Assembly: GCA_902587155.1 (NCBI GenBank)
Contig: CACIKE010000003.1
Location: forward strand, 1 to 64,000
Direction: 5' to 3'
DNA: 64,000 bases
Source of the DNA: an uncultured Pelagibacteraceae bacterium
Lineage (GTDB): Bacteria > Pseudomonadota > Alphaproteobacteria > Pelagibacterales > Pelagibacteraceae
A program made the translations under genes and the position numbers. Below, piece by piece: positions 18,610 to 27,417 of this stretch. Position 1 is the stretch's first letter. The number at the start of each line of letters is the position of its first letter. The notes under the pieces are model-generated. The model saw only the letters and a program-made list of their open reading frames with translations. It made no database searches and was not told where the DNA came from.

Positions 18610-18646
18610 AAATTATAATATATAATTTAGTTCTTTAAAACTTAAA

Positions 18647-19774
18647 TTATAGACCAGCTTTCATAGCTTCCCATTTTTCACCAAGCTCTGTTCCGTTATC
18701 AGCCCAGAAAATTGGATCTACTAGGAAGTAGTTTTTAGTGTTAGCTGGTGCAGTTGGCATTTGTGGTACCATGTTAGTCTTACCATCTTTATACCAAGGC
18801 TCACCTTTTTCCATAATACTAATTGAAGATTTTCTCCAAGGAGCATATGCAATGTATTTAGCACTTCCTGCTAACATTTCAGAACTAGTCATCATAGCTA
18901 AAGCTTTTTTAGCCATACCATTAGCATCGTTTGGTCCACCTTTAACTTGCACGAAATATTCGTAGTCAAGACCTTGGCCATCCCAAACTTGTTTGATTGG
19001 TGCACCTTCTCCAATTTCAGCATTGAAGAATCTACCATTCCAACCAGTAGCCATTACTACTTCACCTGATACTAACAGTTCTGGTGGTTGAGCACCTGCA
19101 GACCAAAATACACATCCACCTTTTGGATCTGTACATAATTCTTTGATCTTGTTCATTGCTCTTTCAACACCTTTTTCTGTTTCTAAAGCTTTGTAGATTT
19201 TTGCTCCACCTTTTCCTGGCTTGATACCATCTGCAGCTAAAGCAATCTCTAAATTAGTTAAAGCGCTTTTGTAGATAGCTCTTTTTCCAGGGAATTTCTT
19301 TGTGTTAAAGAAATCTTTGATAGTCTTTGGAGTACCTTTAACGTTTTCAGTGTTATAAGCGTAGTTCCAAGAATATAAAATATTTCCTACAGCACATTTA
19401 CTTGGCATTGCAGTAAAGAAATCTTTACTTGCTGGAGTTCCATCTGGAGCTGGCGGGAAGTCTTTGTCAAAATCAAATTCAACAAATAATCCTTCATCAC
19501 ATCCAGTGATAGTATCCATTGCAAACACGTCGATTATATCCCACGTGATTTTTCCAGCTTCTTTTTGTGCTTTGATTTCTGATAAACCACCTGAATAATC
19601 AACCCAAGCAATGTTAATGCCTAGTTTTTTAGCAGTAGGATCACCATAACCTAACTTTTGAGACTCTGTATAAGCCCCACCCCAAGACACTGCAGTAACT
19701 GTTGTTGCAAATGCTGAAGTAGTTAGTGAAAGTACAAAAGAAATAGCTAGTAATATTTTACTTAGTTTTTTCAT
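18647..19774 (-). CDS. potD: PotD-like periplasmic substrate-binding protein
   Basis: A 375-residue extracellular solute-binding protein with a clear signal peptide (ILLAISFVLSLTTSAFA). The mature protein begins TVTAVSWGGAYTESQ, a common start in the PotD/PotF family, and continues with NILYSWNYAYNT, TIKDFFNTKKFPGKRAIY and EVVMATGWNGRFFNAEIGEG. Family members bind polyamines, but relatives bind other amines or amino-acid derivatives, so spermidine or putrescine is inferred, not shown. The ATG has a strong Shine-Dalgarno sequence (GGAGG), unusual here, and a perfect palindrome upstream. A terminator-like hairpin follows. Confidence 0.88.
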   Translation of the reverse strand: MKKLSKILLAISFVLSLTTSAFATTVTAVSWGGAYTESQKLGYGDPTAKKLGINIAWVDYSGGLSEIKAQKEAGKITWDIIDVFAMDTITGCDEGLFVEFDFDKDFPPAPDGTPASKDFFTAMPSKCAVGNILYSWNYAYNTENVKGTPKTIKDFFNTKKFPGKRAIYKSALTNLEIALAADGIKPGKGGAKIYKALETEKGVERAMNKIKELCTDPKGGCVFWSAGAQPPELLVSGEVVMATGWNGRFFNAEIGEGAPIKQVWDGQGLDYEYFVQVKGGPNDANGMAKKALAMMTSSEMLAGSAKYIAYAPWRKSSISIMEKGEPWYKDGKTNMVPQMPTAPANTKNYFLVDPIFWADNGTELGEKWEAMKAGL

Positions 19775-19778
19775 TTTT

Positions 19779-19798
19779 CCTCCGTTTAAACGTTTAAA
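19779..19798 (-). promoter_or_regulatory. potD leader: strong ribosome binding site next to a 14-bp palindrome
   Basis: Upstream of the potD ATG the minus strand carries GGAGG at ideal spacing. Directly upstream, at 19785-19798, is TTTAAACGTTTAAA, which equals its own reverse complement. The rest of the 98-bp potA-potD spacer shows nothing I can name. The palindrome resembles a dimeric-repressor operator (LacI-type sites have a central CG), but it could also form a weak hairpin or be chance in AT-rich DNA. Confidence 0.45.
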
Positions 19799-19872
19799 AA
19801 ACTAATTAAAACAACTTCAGGGAAGAGAGTCAACAACCCTTTTTATCTACTTATTCAATAATTGTGGAATGT

Positions 19873-20958
19873 CTATTTTGGGTCAAGTGCCCGAGCGTCA
19901 TCGCTGTTCCATCCGATATTAATCTCGTTACCAAGTTTGATATCTAAGTTAGATGAACTATTCGGAACTTTTAAAATAAACTCTGGGTTGCCTAAAAGAT
20001 TTATTCTTACTCTTGTATGGTCCCCATGATAAATTACTTCCTCTATTTTTCCTTTATGAAGATTATCCATTTTTGTACTTGGATTAATCAAAGCTCGTTC
20101 TGGTCTTAAAGAAACAGTAGTCCGCTCTCCTTTACCTTTGACTGAAATTGGATTAGCTAGTATTTCTGCATTTGCTAATTTTACTTTACACTTTCCCCCA
20201 GAGATATCTGAAACTTCACCACCAAAAGTATTATTCTCTCCAATAAACTCGGCGACAAATGAATTTACAGGTTTCTCGTATAATTCGTCGGGACTTGAGA
20301 GTTGTTGAACTTTACCATCATTGAACACTGCAATACGATTAGACATCGTTAAAGCTTCACTTTGATCATGTGTAACGTAAACAACTGTCACACCAATGCT
20401 TTCATGAATATGTTTAATCTCATATTGCATACTTTCTCTTAAATTTTTATCCAGAGCACCCAAAGGTTCATCCATTAAAACTAGTTGTGGATCAAACACC
20501 AATGATCTTGCAACAGCTACCCTTTGTTGTTGTCCACCTGACAATTGACCTGGCATCCTTGCAGCGAAACCTTGTAGGGATACCATTGATAACGCTTTAT
20601 CAATTTTTTTATCGGCTTCATCTTTTGGAATTTTCCTCACTCTTAATGGGAAAGCTAAGTTTTCATACACAGTCATGTGTGGGAATAATGCATAATTTTG
20701 AAATACCATTCCAATACCTCTTTTATGAGGAGGTATACTGGATATTGCTTTACCATCTAAATAAATTTCACCGTTAGTTGGAGTTTCAAAACCTGCTAAC
20801 ATCATTAAGCAAGTTGTTTTACCAGAACCAGAGGGTCCCAACATTGTAATGAATTCTCCCTCAGCTATATCTAATTGAAGGTCTTTGACGACTAAGACTT
20901 TACCGTCATAGCTTTTATCGACTTTATCAAATTTAACGAAATCTTTTTTTGATGCCAT
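19873..20958 (-). CDS. potA: PotA-type ABC transporter ATPase
   Basis: A 361-residue ATPase. Walker A GPSGSGKTTCLMMLAGFETP, Q-loop VFQNYALFPHMTV, signature LSGGQQQRVAVARSLV, Walker B LVLMDEPLGALD and the switch histidine VTHDQSEALT are all intact. A C-terminal TOBE-like domain (RTTVSLRPERALINP) follows, as in PotA. It energises import by PotB/PotC. It lies between the doeA-like gene (51 bp) and potD (98 bp) on the same strand, giving the order potA-potD-potB-potC. Confidence 0.93.
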   Translation of the reverse strand: MASKKDFVKFDKVDKSYDGKVLVVKDLQLDIAEGEFITMLGPSGSGKTTCLMMLAGFETPTNGEIYLDGKAISSIPPHKRGIGMVFQNYALFPHMTVYENLAFPLRVRKIPKDEADKKIDKALSMVSLQGFAARMPGQLSGGQQQRVAVARSLVFDPQLVLMDEPLGALDKNLRESMQYEIKHIHESIGVTVVYVTHDQSEALTMSNRIAVFNDGKVQQLSSPDELYEKPVNSFVAEFIGENNTFGGEVSDISGGKCKVKLANAEILANPISVKGKGERTTVSLRPERALINPSTKMDNLHKGKIEEVIYHGDHTRVRINLLGNPEFILKVPNSSSNLDIKLGNEINIGWNSDDARALDPK

Positions 20959-21009
20959 AATTTAAGGAACTTTAAAACATTTGTGAGAATAAATATCAAC
21001 CTCTAATAA

Positions 21010-22182
21010 TTAGCTTTTAACGTGAAGTTCTCTTGAGAAATTACAAAATAATTCTGAACCTTTATCAGTTACTCTAATAGCTTCTGATGCCTCAACTCCC
21101 CAATTTCCAAATTGCATTACTGCAATCATATGAAAGGTAACGTTGGGCTGTAATAATGTTTTGTCACCTTTTGAAATATTTAAAGTATGTTCGCCCCAAT
21201 CAGGTGGATAACCTATCCCGATTGAATAGCCAGTTCTTGAAGTTTTCTCAATTTTATATTTATCTAATATTTTCCAAAAAGCTTGCGCAACATCATCAGC
21301 CGTATTTCCTGTTTTAACTTTATCTATACCCGCTTGAAGTGCCTCGTTAGTTTTTTTCATTGTATCAATTTTTTTTTGGTCGGGTTTTCCAAGTAAAACT
21401 GTTCTGGCCATTGGACAATGATACTTTTTATTTACGCCAGATAATTCTATAATTGTGGCTTCTCCTTCAACAAACTTATCCTCAGACCAAGTTAAATGGG
21501 ATGCAGAGGTTCCTTTTCCAGTTGGAAGCATTGGCACTATTGAAGCATAATCCCCTCCAAATTCTGAGGTTCCTTTAACTAAAGTTGACCATATTTCTGA
21601 AACAGCATCACATTGTCTTACACCTGGATTAATAGCCTCAAATGCTTTTTTCATACCAAGTTGAGTGATCTGCGCAGCTGCTTTCATATATTTGATTTCA
21701 GCGTCTGACTTAACAAGCCTAACCCAATTTACTAATCGTTTGCTATCTAACAATTTTGCATTGGGTAATCCTTGTTTTATTTTTTCATAACAATAAGCGG
21801 TGAAATAATGACTATCCATTTCAACGCCTATAGATAATTTATCCCATTTTTTTTCCTTTATTAAATCTACTAAAGCATCGTAAGGATGTAGCGGCCAAGT
21901 GTGGATATATTTTTCATGATACTTAATAATATTTTCATCTTTCAAATAAGTTTTTATATAAGCGCCACCAGCATCTTGATCTCTAACAAAACAAATCGGT
22001 TCATCAGCATTTGCATGAACAATCACACATTGTGCATAATAAAAAGACCATGCATCATAGCCAGTTAGATAATTCATATTTGAAGGGTCTTGTGAAATCA
22101 AAATTTCAATACCTTTATCTTGCATTGAATTTTGAACTTTTTTTAATCTAGATTTGTACTCTTCAATTGAAAAATTCATCAA
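21010..22182 (-). CDS. doeA: Ectoine hydrolase-like M24 family enzyme (DoeA/EutD type)
   Basis: A 390-residue pita-bread-fold protein of the M24 family. The N-terminal MNYLTGYDAWSFYYAQCVIV is close to what I recall of DoeA/EutD ectoine hydrolases. The usual M24 metal ligands are replaced: the DxG...SDxTRT region reads IELSGVNKKYHCPMARTVLL, as in creatinase-like and DoeA-type hydrolases rather than metallo-aminopeptidases. DoeA opens the ectoine ring to N-acetyl-diaminobutyrate. The adjacent gene is EutA-like, and the pair directly precedes potADBC. A Xaa-Pro dipeptidase or other amide hydrolase is the alternative. Confidence 0.65.
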   Translation of the reverse strand: MMNFSIEEYKSRLKKVQNSMQDKGIEILISQDPSNMNYLTGYDAWSFYYAQCVIVHANADEPICFVRDQDAGGAYIKTYLKDENIIKYHEKYIHTWPLHPYDALVDLIKEKKWDKLSIGVEMDSHYFTAYCYEKIKQGLPNAKLLDSKRLVNWVRLVKSDAEIKYMKAAAQITQLGMKKAFEAINPGVRQCDAVSEIWSTLVKGTSEFGGDYASIVPMLPTGKGTSASHLTWSEDKFVEGEATIIELSGVNKKYHCPMARTVLLGKPDQKKIDTMKKTNEALQAGIDKVKTGNTADDVAQAFWKILDKYKIEKTSRTGYSIGIGYPPDWGEHTLNISKGDKTLLQPNVTFHMIAVMQFGNWGVEASEAIRVTDKGSELFCNFSRELHVKS

Positions 22183-22926
22183 CTAATTATTAAACAACAC
22201 CCCATAACCATCAACCTTATTTTGATTATTAATTTGTTTAAGCGTATCCCAAATTAAGGTTTGATTACTTGATAAAATTACCTTACCTAGTTTTTTTTCG
22301 ATGTCATTTATAATTGATAATACTGGGAGCGCTGTGCAAGATATAAATAAAGCATCGCTATTTGACAAATCTTGTTTAACTAACACATCAAATAAATGTT
22401 GTGGATCAACTTTGCCTATATCTAAATCAGAAGCTATATCAAAATAAGATAGTTCAGAAATTTCTATTTTTTCATTTTTGAAATAATTAATAACAGATTG
22501 ATTAATCTCATCAGTATATGGAGTAAATATTGAAACTTTATTTATCTTTAGTGTTTTAAGAGCATTAATTGCTGACGTAATAGGTGTCGTGACTTTTGTA
22601 TTGGGTTTAGCTAAATTTACTTTTTCATAAATTGATTGATAACCTGCAGCAATAGTTCCTGACGTACATCCGTACGCAACACAATCTAATTTTTGATCTG
22701 GTAAAATATTTTTGGTCACTTCGGGAATGTCATCTGCCATCTTTTTCAAAGTTTCATTAGTAAGAGGATTATAGCAATTTATTCTATTTGAATATAAATC
22801 TATATCTTTCCCATAAATTATATCGTTAAAATCTTTTTCAATTCTAAAATCACTAGCTAAAGTTATTAAACCGATTCTTGGATTATTTTTTTTAATGAAT
22901 TTTGGCTCTATTTTATTCAGTTTCAT
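22183..22926 (-). CDS. eutA: EutA-like Asp/Glu racemase superfamily protein
   Basis: A 247-residue protein with the two-cysteine layout of the Asp/Glu racemase, maleate isomerase and arylmalonate decarboxylase superfamily: DCVAYGCTSGTIAAGYQSIY in the first half and ALFISCTALPVLSII in the second. The opening IGLITLASDFRIEKDF and KVTTPITSAINALKTL fit the maleate isomerase/EutA branch. EutA is an ectoine-utilisation protein of unclear catalytic role. The name rests on the pairing with a DoeA/EutD-like gene 0 bp downstream; on sequence alone I would say maleate isomerase-like. It overlaps panB by 4 bp. Confidence 0.6.
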   Translation of the reverse strand: MKLNKIEPKFIKKNNPRIGLITLASDFRIEKDFNDIIYGKDIDLYSNRINCYNPLTNETLKKMADDIPEVTKNILPDQKLDCVAYGCTSGTIAAGYQSIYEKVNLAKPNTKVTTPITSAINALKTLKINKVSIFTPYTDEINQSVINYFKNEKIEISELSYFDIASDLDIGKVDPQHLFDVLVKQDLSNSDALFISCTALPVLSIINDIEKKLGKVILSSNQTLIWDTLKQINNQNKVDGYGVLFNN

Positions 22927-23702
22927 TTTGAAAAAGAATGTTTAGCTTTAGGAAATTGTTTTTTTAATACTTCAGATTTAAATTTTTTCACACCAGTTTC
23001 AATTAACTTTGTTATATCAACAAATTTTTTAACAAATTTTAATTTACTTTGACTTAATCCTGTTAAGTCATCAATTACTAAAACTTGACCATCACAATTG
23101 ACTGAAGAGCCGATTCCTATTGTTGGAATCTTTACATGGTTAGAAATTTTCTTTGATAACTTTGTCTCTACACATTCTAATACAATCGAAAAAACTCCAG
23201 CATTTTCTAAAAGTTTAGTGTCTTTAAGTAATCTCTCACTTTCCTTTAGTTTTTTCCCCTTGAAGGTAAATTTTTTATCTGTCTGAGGTAATATTCCAAC
23301 ATGTCCCATAACTGGTATTTTATTTTTAATTAATCTTTTAACGATAGGAATTATCTTTTTTCCCCCTTCTAACTTAACAGCATCACATTTGGTTTCTTTC
23401 ATAACTAATCTTGAATTTTTCAAAGCTTCGCTTGGATTTCGATATGTATTATAAGGCATATCAACAACCATTAATGATTTCTTAATACCAAGTCTGACAC
23501 TTTTAGAATGATTAATCATGGTTTCTAAAGTCACTTGCTTAGTGGACTTAAAGTTATACAAAACTGACCCTAATGAGTCCCCAACCAATACTAAATCACA
23601 ATGTTTATCAAGGATTGTGGCAACATTTTTGGAGTATGCCGTAAGACAAATAATTTTTGATTTATTCTTTTTATTAAGAATTTTTTTAATCTTTTTATTC
23701 AT
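22923..23702 (-). CDS. panB: 3-methyl-2-oxobutanoate hydroxymethyltransferase
   Basis: A 259-residue PanB of normal length. The conserved blocks are LTAYSKNVATILDKHCDLVL, VGDSLGSVLYNF, TLETMINHSKSVRLGIKKSL, VKLEGGKKIIP, VMGHVGILPQ and VLECVETKLSKKISNHVKIP followed by IGIGSS. It transfers a one-carbon unit from methylene-tetrahydrofolate to 2-oxoisovalerate in pantothenate synthesis. No panC is adjacent. It starts immediately after the guaA stop on the same strand and overlaps the eutA-like gene, so it appears co-transcribed with guaBA. Confidence 0.93.
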   Translation of the reverse strand: MNKKIKKILNKKNKSKIICLTAYSKNVATILDKHCDLVLVGDSLGSVLYNFKSTKQVTLETMINHSKSVRLGIKKSLMVVDMPYNTYRNPSEALKNSRLVMKETKCDAVKLEGGKKIIPIVKRLIKNKIPVMGHVGILPQTDKKFTFKGKKLKESERLLKDTKLLENAGVFSIVLECVETKLSKKISNHVKIPTIGIGSSVNCDGQVLVIDDLTGLSQSKLKFVKKFVDITKLIETGVKKFKSEVLKKQFPKAKHSFSK

Positions 23703-25265
23703 TTACTCTAATTCGATTGTACTCGGTGGTTTCGAAGTTATATCGTAAACTACTCTATTAATCCCTCTAATACTATTCACTATTTTATTTGAAATTTCTT
23801 GTATAAATGATTTTTTAAATTCATAAAAATCTGCTGTCATACCATCTTCAGATGTTATTGCTCTAAGCAAACACAAATACTCGTAAGTTCTATTATCACC
23901 CATTACGCCAACTGTTTTAACTGGAAGTAAAGCTGCATAAGCTTGCCAAATATTATGATATAGGTTGTGATCTCTCAAAGCTTGAATAAAATAATGATCA
24001 GCTTCTTTTAAAATATTAATTTTTTCTTTGGTTATTATTCCTGGCATTCGTATTGCTAGTCCAGGTCCTGGAAAAGGATGACGAGAAATAATTTCTCTGC
24101 TTAAATTGAGTTCTAATCCAAGTTTCCTAACCTCGTCCTTGAATAAAAATTTTAATGGCTCTACTAGTTTAAGTCTCATTTTTTTGGGTAGACCTCCAAC
24201 ATTATGGTGAGATTTAATTTTCGATGTTTGACTACCAGTAACTGATTTACTTTCTATTAAGTCAGGGTAAAGAGTTCCTTGAGCCAAAAATTTTACATTT
24301 TTAATTTTTTTGGCATAACGCTCAAATATTTTTATAAATAAGTTTCCTATTATCTTTCTTTTCTTTTCAGGATCTGAAATATTTGATAATTTTTTTAAAA
24401 ACTCTTTCTCAGCATTCACGTATGTAAGATTAATCTTTAATTTTTTTTTAAATGTTGCAACAACTTGTTTTTCCTCATTCTTTCTTAAGAGCCCGGTGTT
24501 AACAAAAATACAGTGTAAATTTTTACCAATGGCTTTATTTAATAATTGTGCAACTACACTACTATCTACTCCACCGGATAAAGCACAAATGACTTTATTA
24601 TTTCCTACCATTTGTCTTGTATCTTTTATCAATTTTATTTTTTGATCTTTAGAAGACCAATTTTTTCTCATTTTACATATTAAGAATATAAAATTACTTA
24701 TTAGTTTTTTTCCATTTTCTGTGTGGGTCACCTCTGGATGGAATTGGACTCCATAATAATTTTTAAATTTATTTTCAACTACTGCAAATTTAGAATTCTG
24801 GCTTGAGGCAATTACCTTAAAATTTTTAGGTAATTTTGAAACTTGATCGGCGTGACTCATCCAAACTTTAATTGACTTTTTTTTCTTAAATAAATTTTTA
24901 ATTAAAAGACTATTATTTTTTTTTGTAATATTAGCTAAACCAAACTCTCTATGTTTAGATTGTTTCACTTTTCCACCATTTAATTTAGATATTATTTGAT
25001 GCCCAAAACAAATACCTAAAACTGGAACGCCTTTTTGAATTATCTTTTTATCAAAGGAATATTTATTAATTTGATAAACATTTAAAGGACCACCAGATAG
25101 GATAATGCCTTTGATCGTGTGATTGATATTTTTACTTTTAATTTTTTTGTGACTTACTATCTCAGAAAAAATTCCTAATTCTCTAACTCGTCTTGCTATT
25201 AACTGTGTAAATTGCGAACCAAAATCAACAATTAAAATCTTATTCAAATTTTGATCAAGACTCAT
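23703..25265 (-). CDS. guaA: GMP synthase (glutamine-hydrolysing)
   Basis: A 520-residue two-domain GMP synthetase. The glutaminase domain has LSGGPLNVY, the nucleophile motif GICFGHQII and [15 protein letters not shown]. The ATP-pyrophosphatase domain has the P-loop [16 protein letters not shown], and the C-terminal dimerisation domain ends [13 protein letters not shown]. It converts XMP to GMP using glutamine and ATP. It lies downstream of guaB with one TPR gene between, the common guaBA arrangement with an insertion. Confidence 0.97.
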   Translation of the reverse strand: MSLDQNLNKILIVDFGSQFTQLIARRVRELGIFSEIVSHKKIKSKNINHTIKGIILSGGPLNVYQINKYSFDKKIIQKGVPVLGICFGHQIISKLNGGKVKQSKHREFGLANITKKNNSLLIKNLFKKKKSIKVWMSHADQVSKLPKNFKVIASSQNSKFAVVENKFKNYYGVQFHPEVTHTENGKKLISNFIFLICKMRKNWSSKDQKIKLIKDTRQMVGNNKVICALSGGVDSSVVAQLLNKAIGKNLHCIFVNTGLLRKNEEKQVVATFKKKLKINLTYVNAEKEFLKKLSNISDPEKKRKIIGNLFIKIFERYAKKIKNVKFLAQGTLYPDLIESKSVTGSQTSKIKSHHNVGGLPKKMRLKLVEPLKFLFKDEVRKLGLELNLSREIISRHPFPGPGLAIRMPGIITKEKINILKEADHYFIQALRDHNLYHNIWQAYAALLPVKTVGVMGDNRTYEYLCLLRAITSEDGMTADFYEFKKSFIQEISNKIVNSIRGINRVVYDITSKPPSTIELE

Positions 25266-25692
25266 TTTTGGGTTCTAAGTTTGCTAAAGAATCTAAGATA
25301 CTTTTATTTTCATCACATAAATTTTTGCAAACTTTGACAAAGTCTTCTGAAAGACTCTTTACTTTAGAGTAATTTGATTTTTCTAATGCTATTTTCATCA
25401 ACATTAACAATGCTTCTTCATTATTTGGTTCAATCAATAAAGTTGCCTCTAAATTTTTTTCCTCTTTCTTTTGATTTTTTTCCTGATTGTAAATTTTAGC
25501 TAAATATAAATATGAATTAGAGTGTTTTGGATTAAATACAATACTTCTCTCAAACATGAATCGAGCATCTTCAAATTTTTTTTTATTATAAAGTTCTAAA
25601 CCTTTATTAAAAAAATTTTCACTACCTAAAGAAAAATTAAAAACATTAATCAAGAAATAAAAAAGAACTGTTATTTTTAAGAGTTTTCTCAT
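25255..25692 (-). CDS. Small exported TPR protein
   Basis: A 145-residue protein with an N-terminal hydrophobic signal ([17 protein letters not shown]) followed by two or three TPR-like units: [37 protein letters not shown] and [20 protein letters not shown]. Probably a periplasmic scaffold; no specific function is recognisable. It is wedged between guaB and guaA, abutting guaB and overlapping guaA by 11 bp, so its translation is tied to purine genes without an obvious functional link. Confidence 0.7.
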   Translation of the reverse strand: MRKLLKITVLFYFLINVFNFSLGSENFFNKGLELYNKKKFEDARFMFERSIVFNPKHSNSYLYLAKIYNQEKNQKKEEKNLEATLLIEPNNEEALLMLMKIALEKSNYSKVKSLSEDFVKVCKNLCDENKSILDSLANLEPKNES

Positions 25693-26774
25693 TAGTATTT
25701 ATTATCACTTTTGACTATATCAACATTATGGACCATACTTTCGTAAAAACCAGCTTTTGTTATTTTAACAAATTGTGGTTTATCTCTTAGATATTTAATT
25801 TGTCTTGATCCTAAGTATCCCATAGAAGATCTTAATCCACCAATTAATTTAAAGATTATATTATCAACTTTACCTTTATATTTTGCAAATCCTTCTACTC
25901 CTTCTGGTACATATTTAGACGAATCTTTTTGCTTTGATTGAAAATATCGATCTGCGGATCCTTTATTCATTGCACCAACTGAGCCCATACCTCTAAAATT
26001 TTTAAATAGTTTTCCATTTCTCTTTATCAGTTTTCCTGGTGCTTCGTCTGTTCCAGCAAACAATGAGCCAATCATAACTGCATCTGCTCCAGCAGCGAAT
26101 GCTTTTGCTAAATCACCTGAATATTTTATTCCACCATCAGAAATAATTTTTACATTTTTATTTTTTATTCCATTCCTTACTTCTAGTATTGCACTAAGTT
26201 GTGGGACACCAATACCTGCAACTAATCTTGTTGTGCATATTGATCCAGGTCCAATCCCAACTTTAATAACATCAACACCAAGCTTTAACAAAAATTTTGC
26301 TGCAGCAGGTGTTGCAATATTTCCAGCACAAAGAGCAGTTTTTTTATCTTTTGTTTTTTTGATAAACTTAATTATTTCTGAAACCTTTTTTGTATGTCCA
26401 TGAGCAGTATCAACAACAATCATATCAATTTTTTCTTTAAGTATTGCCTCTACTCTTTTAAATTCGCTTGGCCCAGCCCCAACAGCTGCGCCTACTAAAA
26501 GTTTTTGTTTTTTTACTTTTTTAATTTCAAGAATTTGTTTTTTTATATCTAAATTTCTATGAATAATTCCTATCCCACCTGCTTTCGCTATCGCGATAGC
26601 CATTTTACTTTCAGTAACAGTATCCATAGCTGAAGATAATAGAGGAATCTTTAATTTTAGATAGTTTGTGAGTTTAATACTAGTATCAACTTCTGAGGGT
26701 AAGATCTCAGAATACTTGGGCATCAGAGTTACATCATCAAAGGTAAGTGCTTCTTTTATAGGAACCATAATCAT
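25692..26774 (-). CDS. guaB: IMP dehydrogenase lacking the CBS (Bateman) module
   Basis: The catalytic barrel is intact: EALTFDDVTLMPKYSEI, PLLSSAMDTVTESKMAIAIA, GNIATPAAAKFL, the active-site loop GPGSICTTR (catalytic Cys at about residue 180), ISDGGIKYSGDLAKAFAAGA, MIGSLFAGTDEAPG and GMGSVGAM. The protein is only 360 residues against about 490 for typical IMPDH. After IIHRNLDIKKQ (residue ~80) it goes in about ten residues to KLLVGAAVGAG, where a CBS pair of ~120 residues normally sits. It oxidises IMP to XMP, feeding GuaA. GMP reductase is less likely given the guaA context and IMPDH-type flap residues. Confidence 0.9.
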   Translation of the reverse strand: MIMVPIKEALTFDDVTLMPKYSEILPSEVDTSIKLTNYLKLKIPLLSSAMDTVTESKMAIAIAKAGGIGIIHRNLDIKKQILEIKKVKKQKLLVGAAVGAGPSEFKRVEAILKEKIDMIVVDTAHGHTKKVSEIIKFIKKTKDKKTALCAGNIATPAAAKFLLKLGVDVIKVGIGPGSICTTRLVAGIGVPQLSAILEVRNGIKNKNVKIISDGGIKYSGDLAKAFAAGADAVMIGSLFAGTDEAPGKLIKRNGKLFKNFRGMGSVGAMNKGSADRYFQSKQKDSSKYVPEGVEGFAKYKGKVDNIIFKLIGGLRSSMGYLGSRQIKYLRDKPQFVKITKAGFYESMVHNVDIVKSDNKY

Positions 26775-26805
26775 TTATATACGATTCCTTTAAAATTTAA
26801 AGAAA

Positions 26806-27417
26806 CTATCTAAGATTTTTACAAATTATAAAACTTTCTTTAGAATCTTTTCTACTAGATTTGGGTTTAAAAACCTTTACTTCCTTAAAAATTTTTTTTC
26901 CCAGTGCGACAATTTCATTGAAGGTACTACCCATAAATATTTTTGAAATAAAAAAACCCTTTTCTGAAATCACATCCTTTGAAAAAACCATCGCCTCTTT
27001 ACACAATTCACCAGTTTGAATTGAATCGATATTTTTTATCCCAGTGGTGTTTACGGCCATATCAGACATGACCACATCAGGTTTTTTTTTAAGATATTCT
27101 TTAATTTGGTCTTGAGTATCAACTAAAGTAAAGTCACCCTGAATTTGTAAAGTATTTTCAATATTTTCCATCTCTTTTAGATCTATAGAGATTATCTTTC
27201 CGCTCTTAACTACTTTTGCAACATACTGTGACCAGCTGCCAGGAGCAGCTCCAATGTCTACGACTGACATTCCACCTTTAAATATTTTAAATTTTTCATC
27301 TATTTCTTTTAGTTTATATGCAGACCTAGCTCGATAACCGTCAATTTTTGATTGACGCACATAAGTATCCCGTCTTTGTTTATTAACCCAATTTTTTGAA
27401 ATCTTATTTTTTTTCAA
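26806..27417 (-). CDS. rlmE: 23S rRNA (uridine-2'-O)-methyltransferase RlmE/FtsJ
   Basis: A 203-residue FtsJ-family methyltransferase. SAM-binding motif I is VVDIGAAPGSWSQYVAK. The K-D-K-E tetrad is supported by YKLKEIDEKF, VVMSDMAVNTTGIKNID, FISKIFMG and SKESFIICKN. It methylates U2552 (E. coli numbering) in the 23S rRNA A-loop during 50S maturation. N-terminal RDTYVRQSKIDGYRARSAYK is characteristic. It abuts the glycosyltransferase-like gene upstream and precedes guaB by 31 bp. Confidence 0.92.
   Translation of the reverse strand: MKKNKISKNWVNKQRRDTYVRQSKIDGYRARSAYKLKEIDEKFKIFKGGMSVVDIGAAPGSWSQYVAKVVKSGKIISIDLKEMENIENTLQIQGDFTLVDTQDQIKEYLKKKPDVVMSDMAVNTTGIKNIDSIQTGELCKEAMVFSKDVISEKGFFISKIFMGSTFNEIVALGKKIFKEVKVFKPKSSRKDSKESFIICKNLR

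Noticed and set aside
19800-19860. Possible riboswitch or weak hairpin (AGGG...CCCT) in the potA-potD spacer
   Set aside because: Only four paired bases with a long loop; no known riboswitch core could be recognised.
20487-20777. 96-aa plus-strand ORF inside potA
   Set aside because: Lies wholly antisense to the conserved ATPase core; no start signal or recognisable domain.
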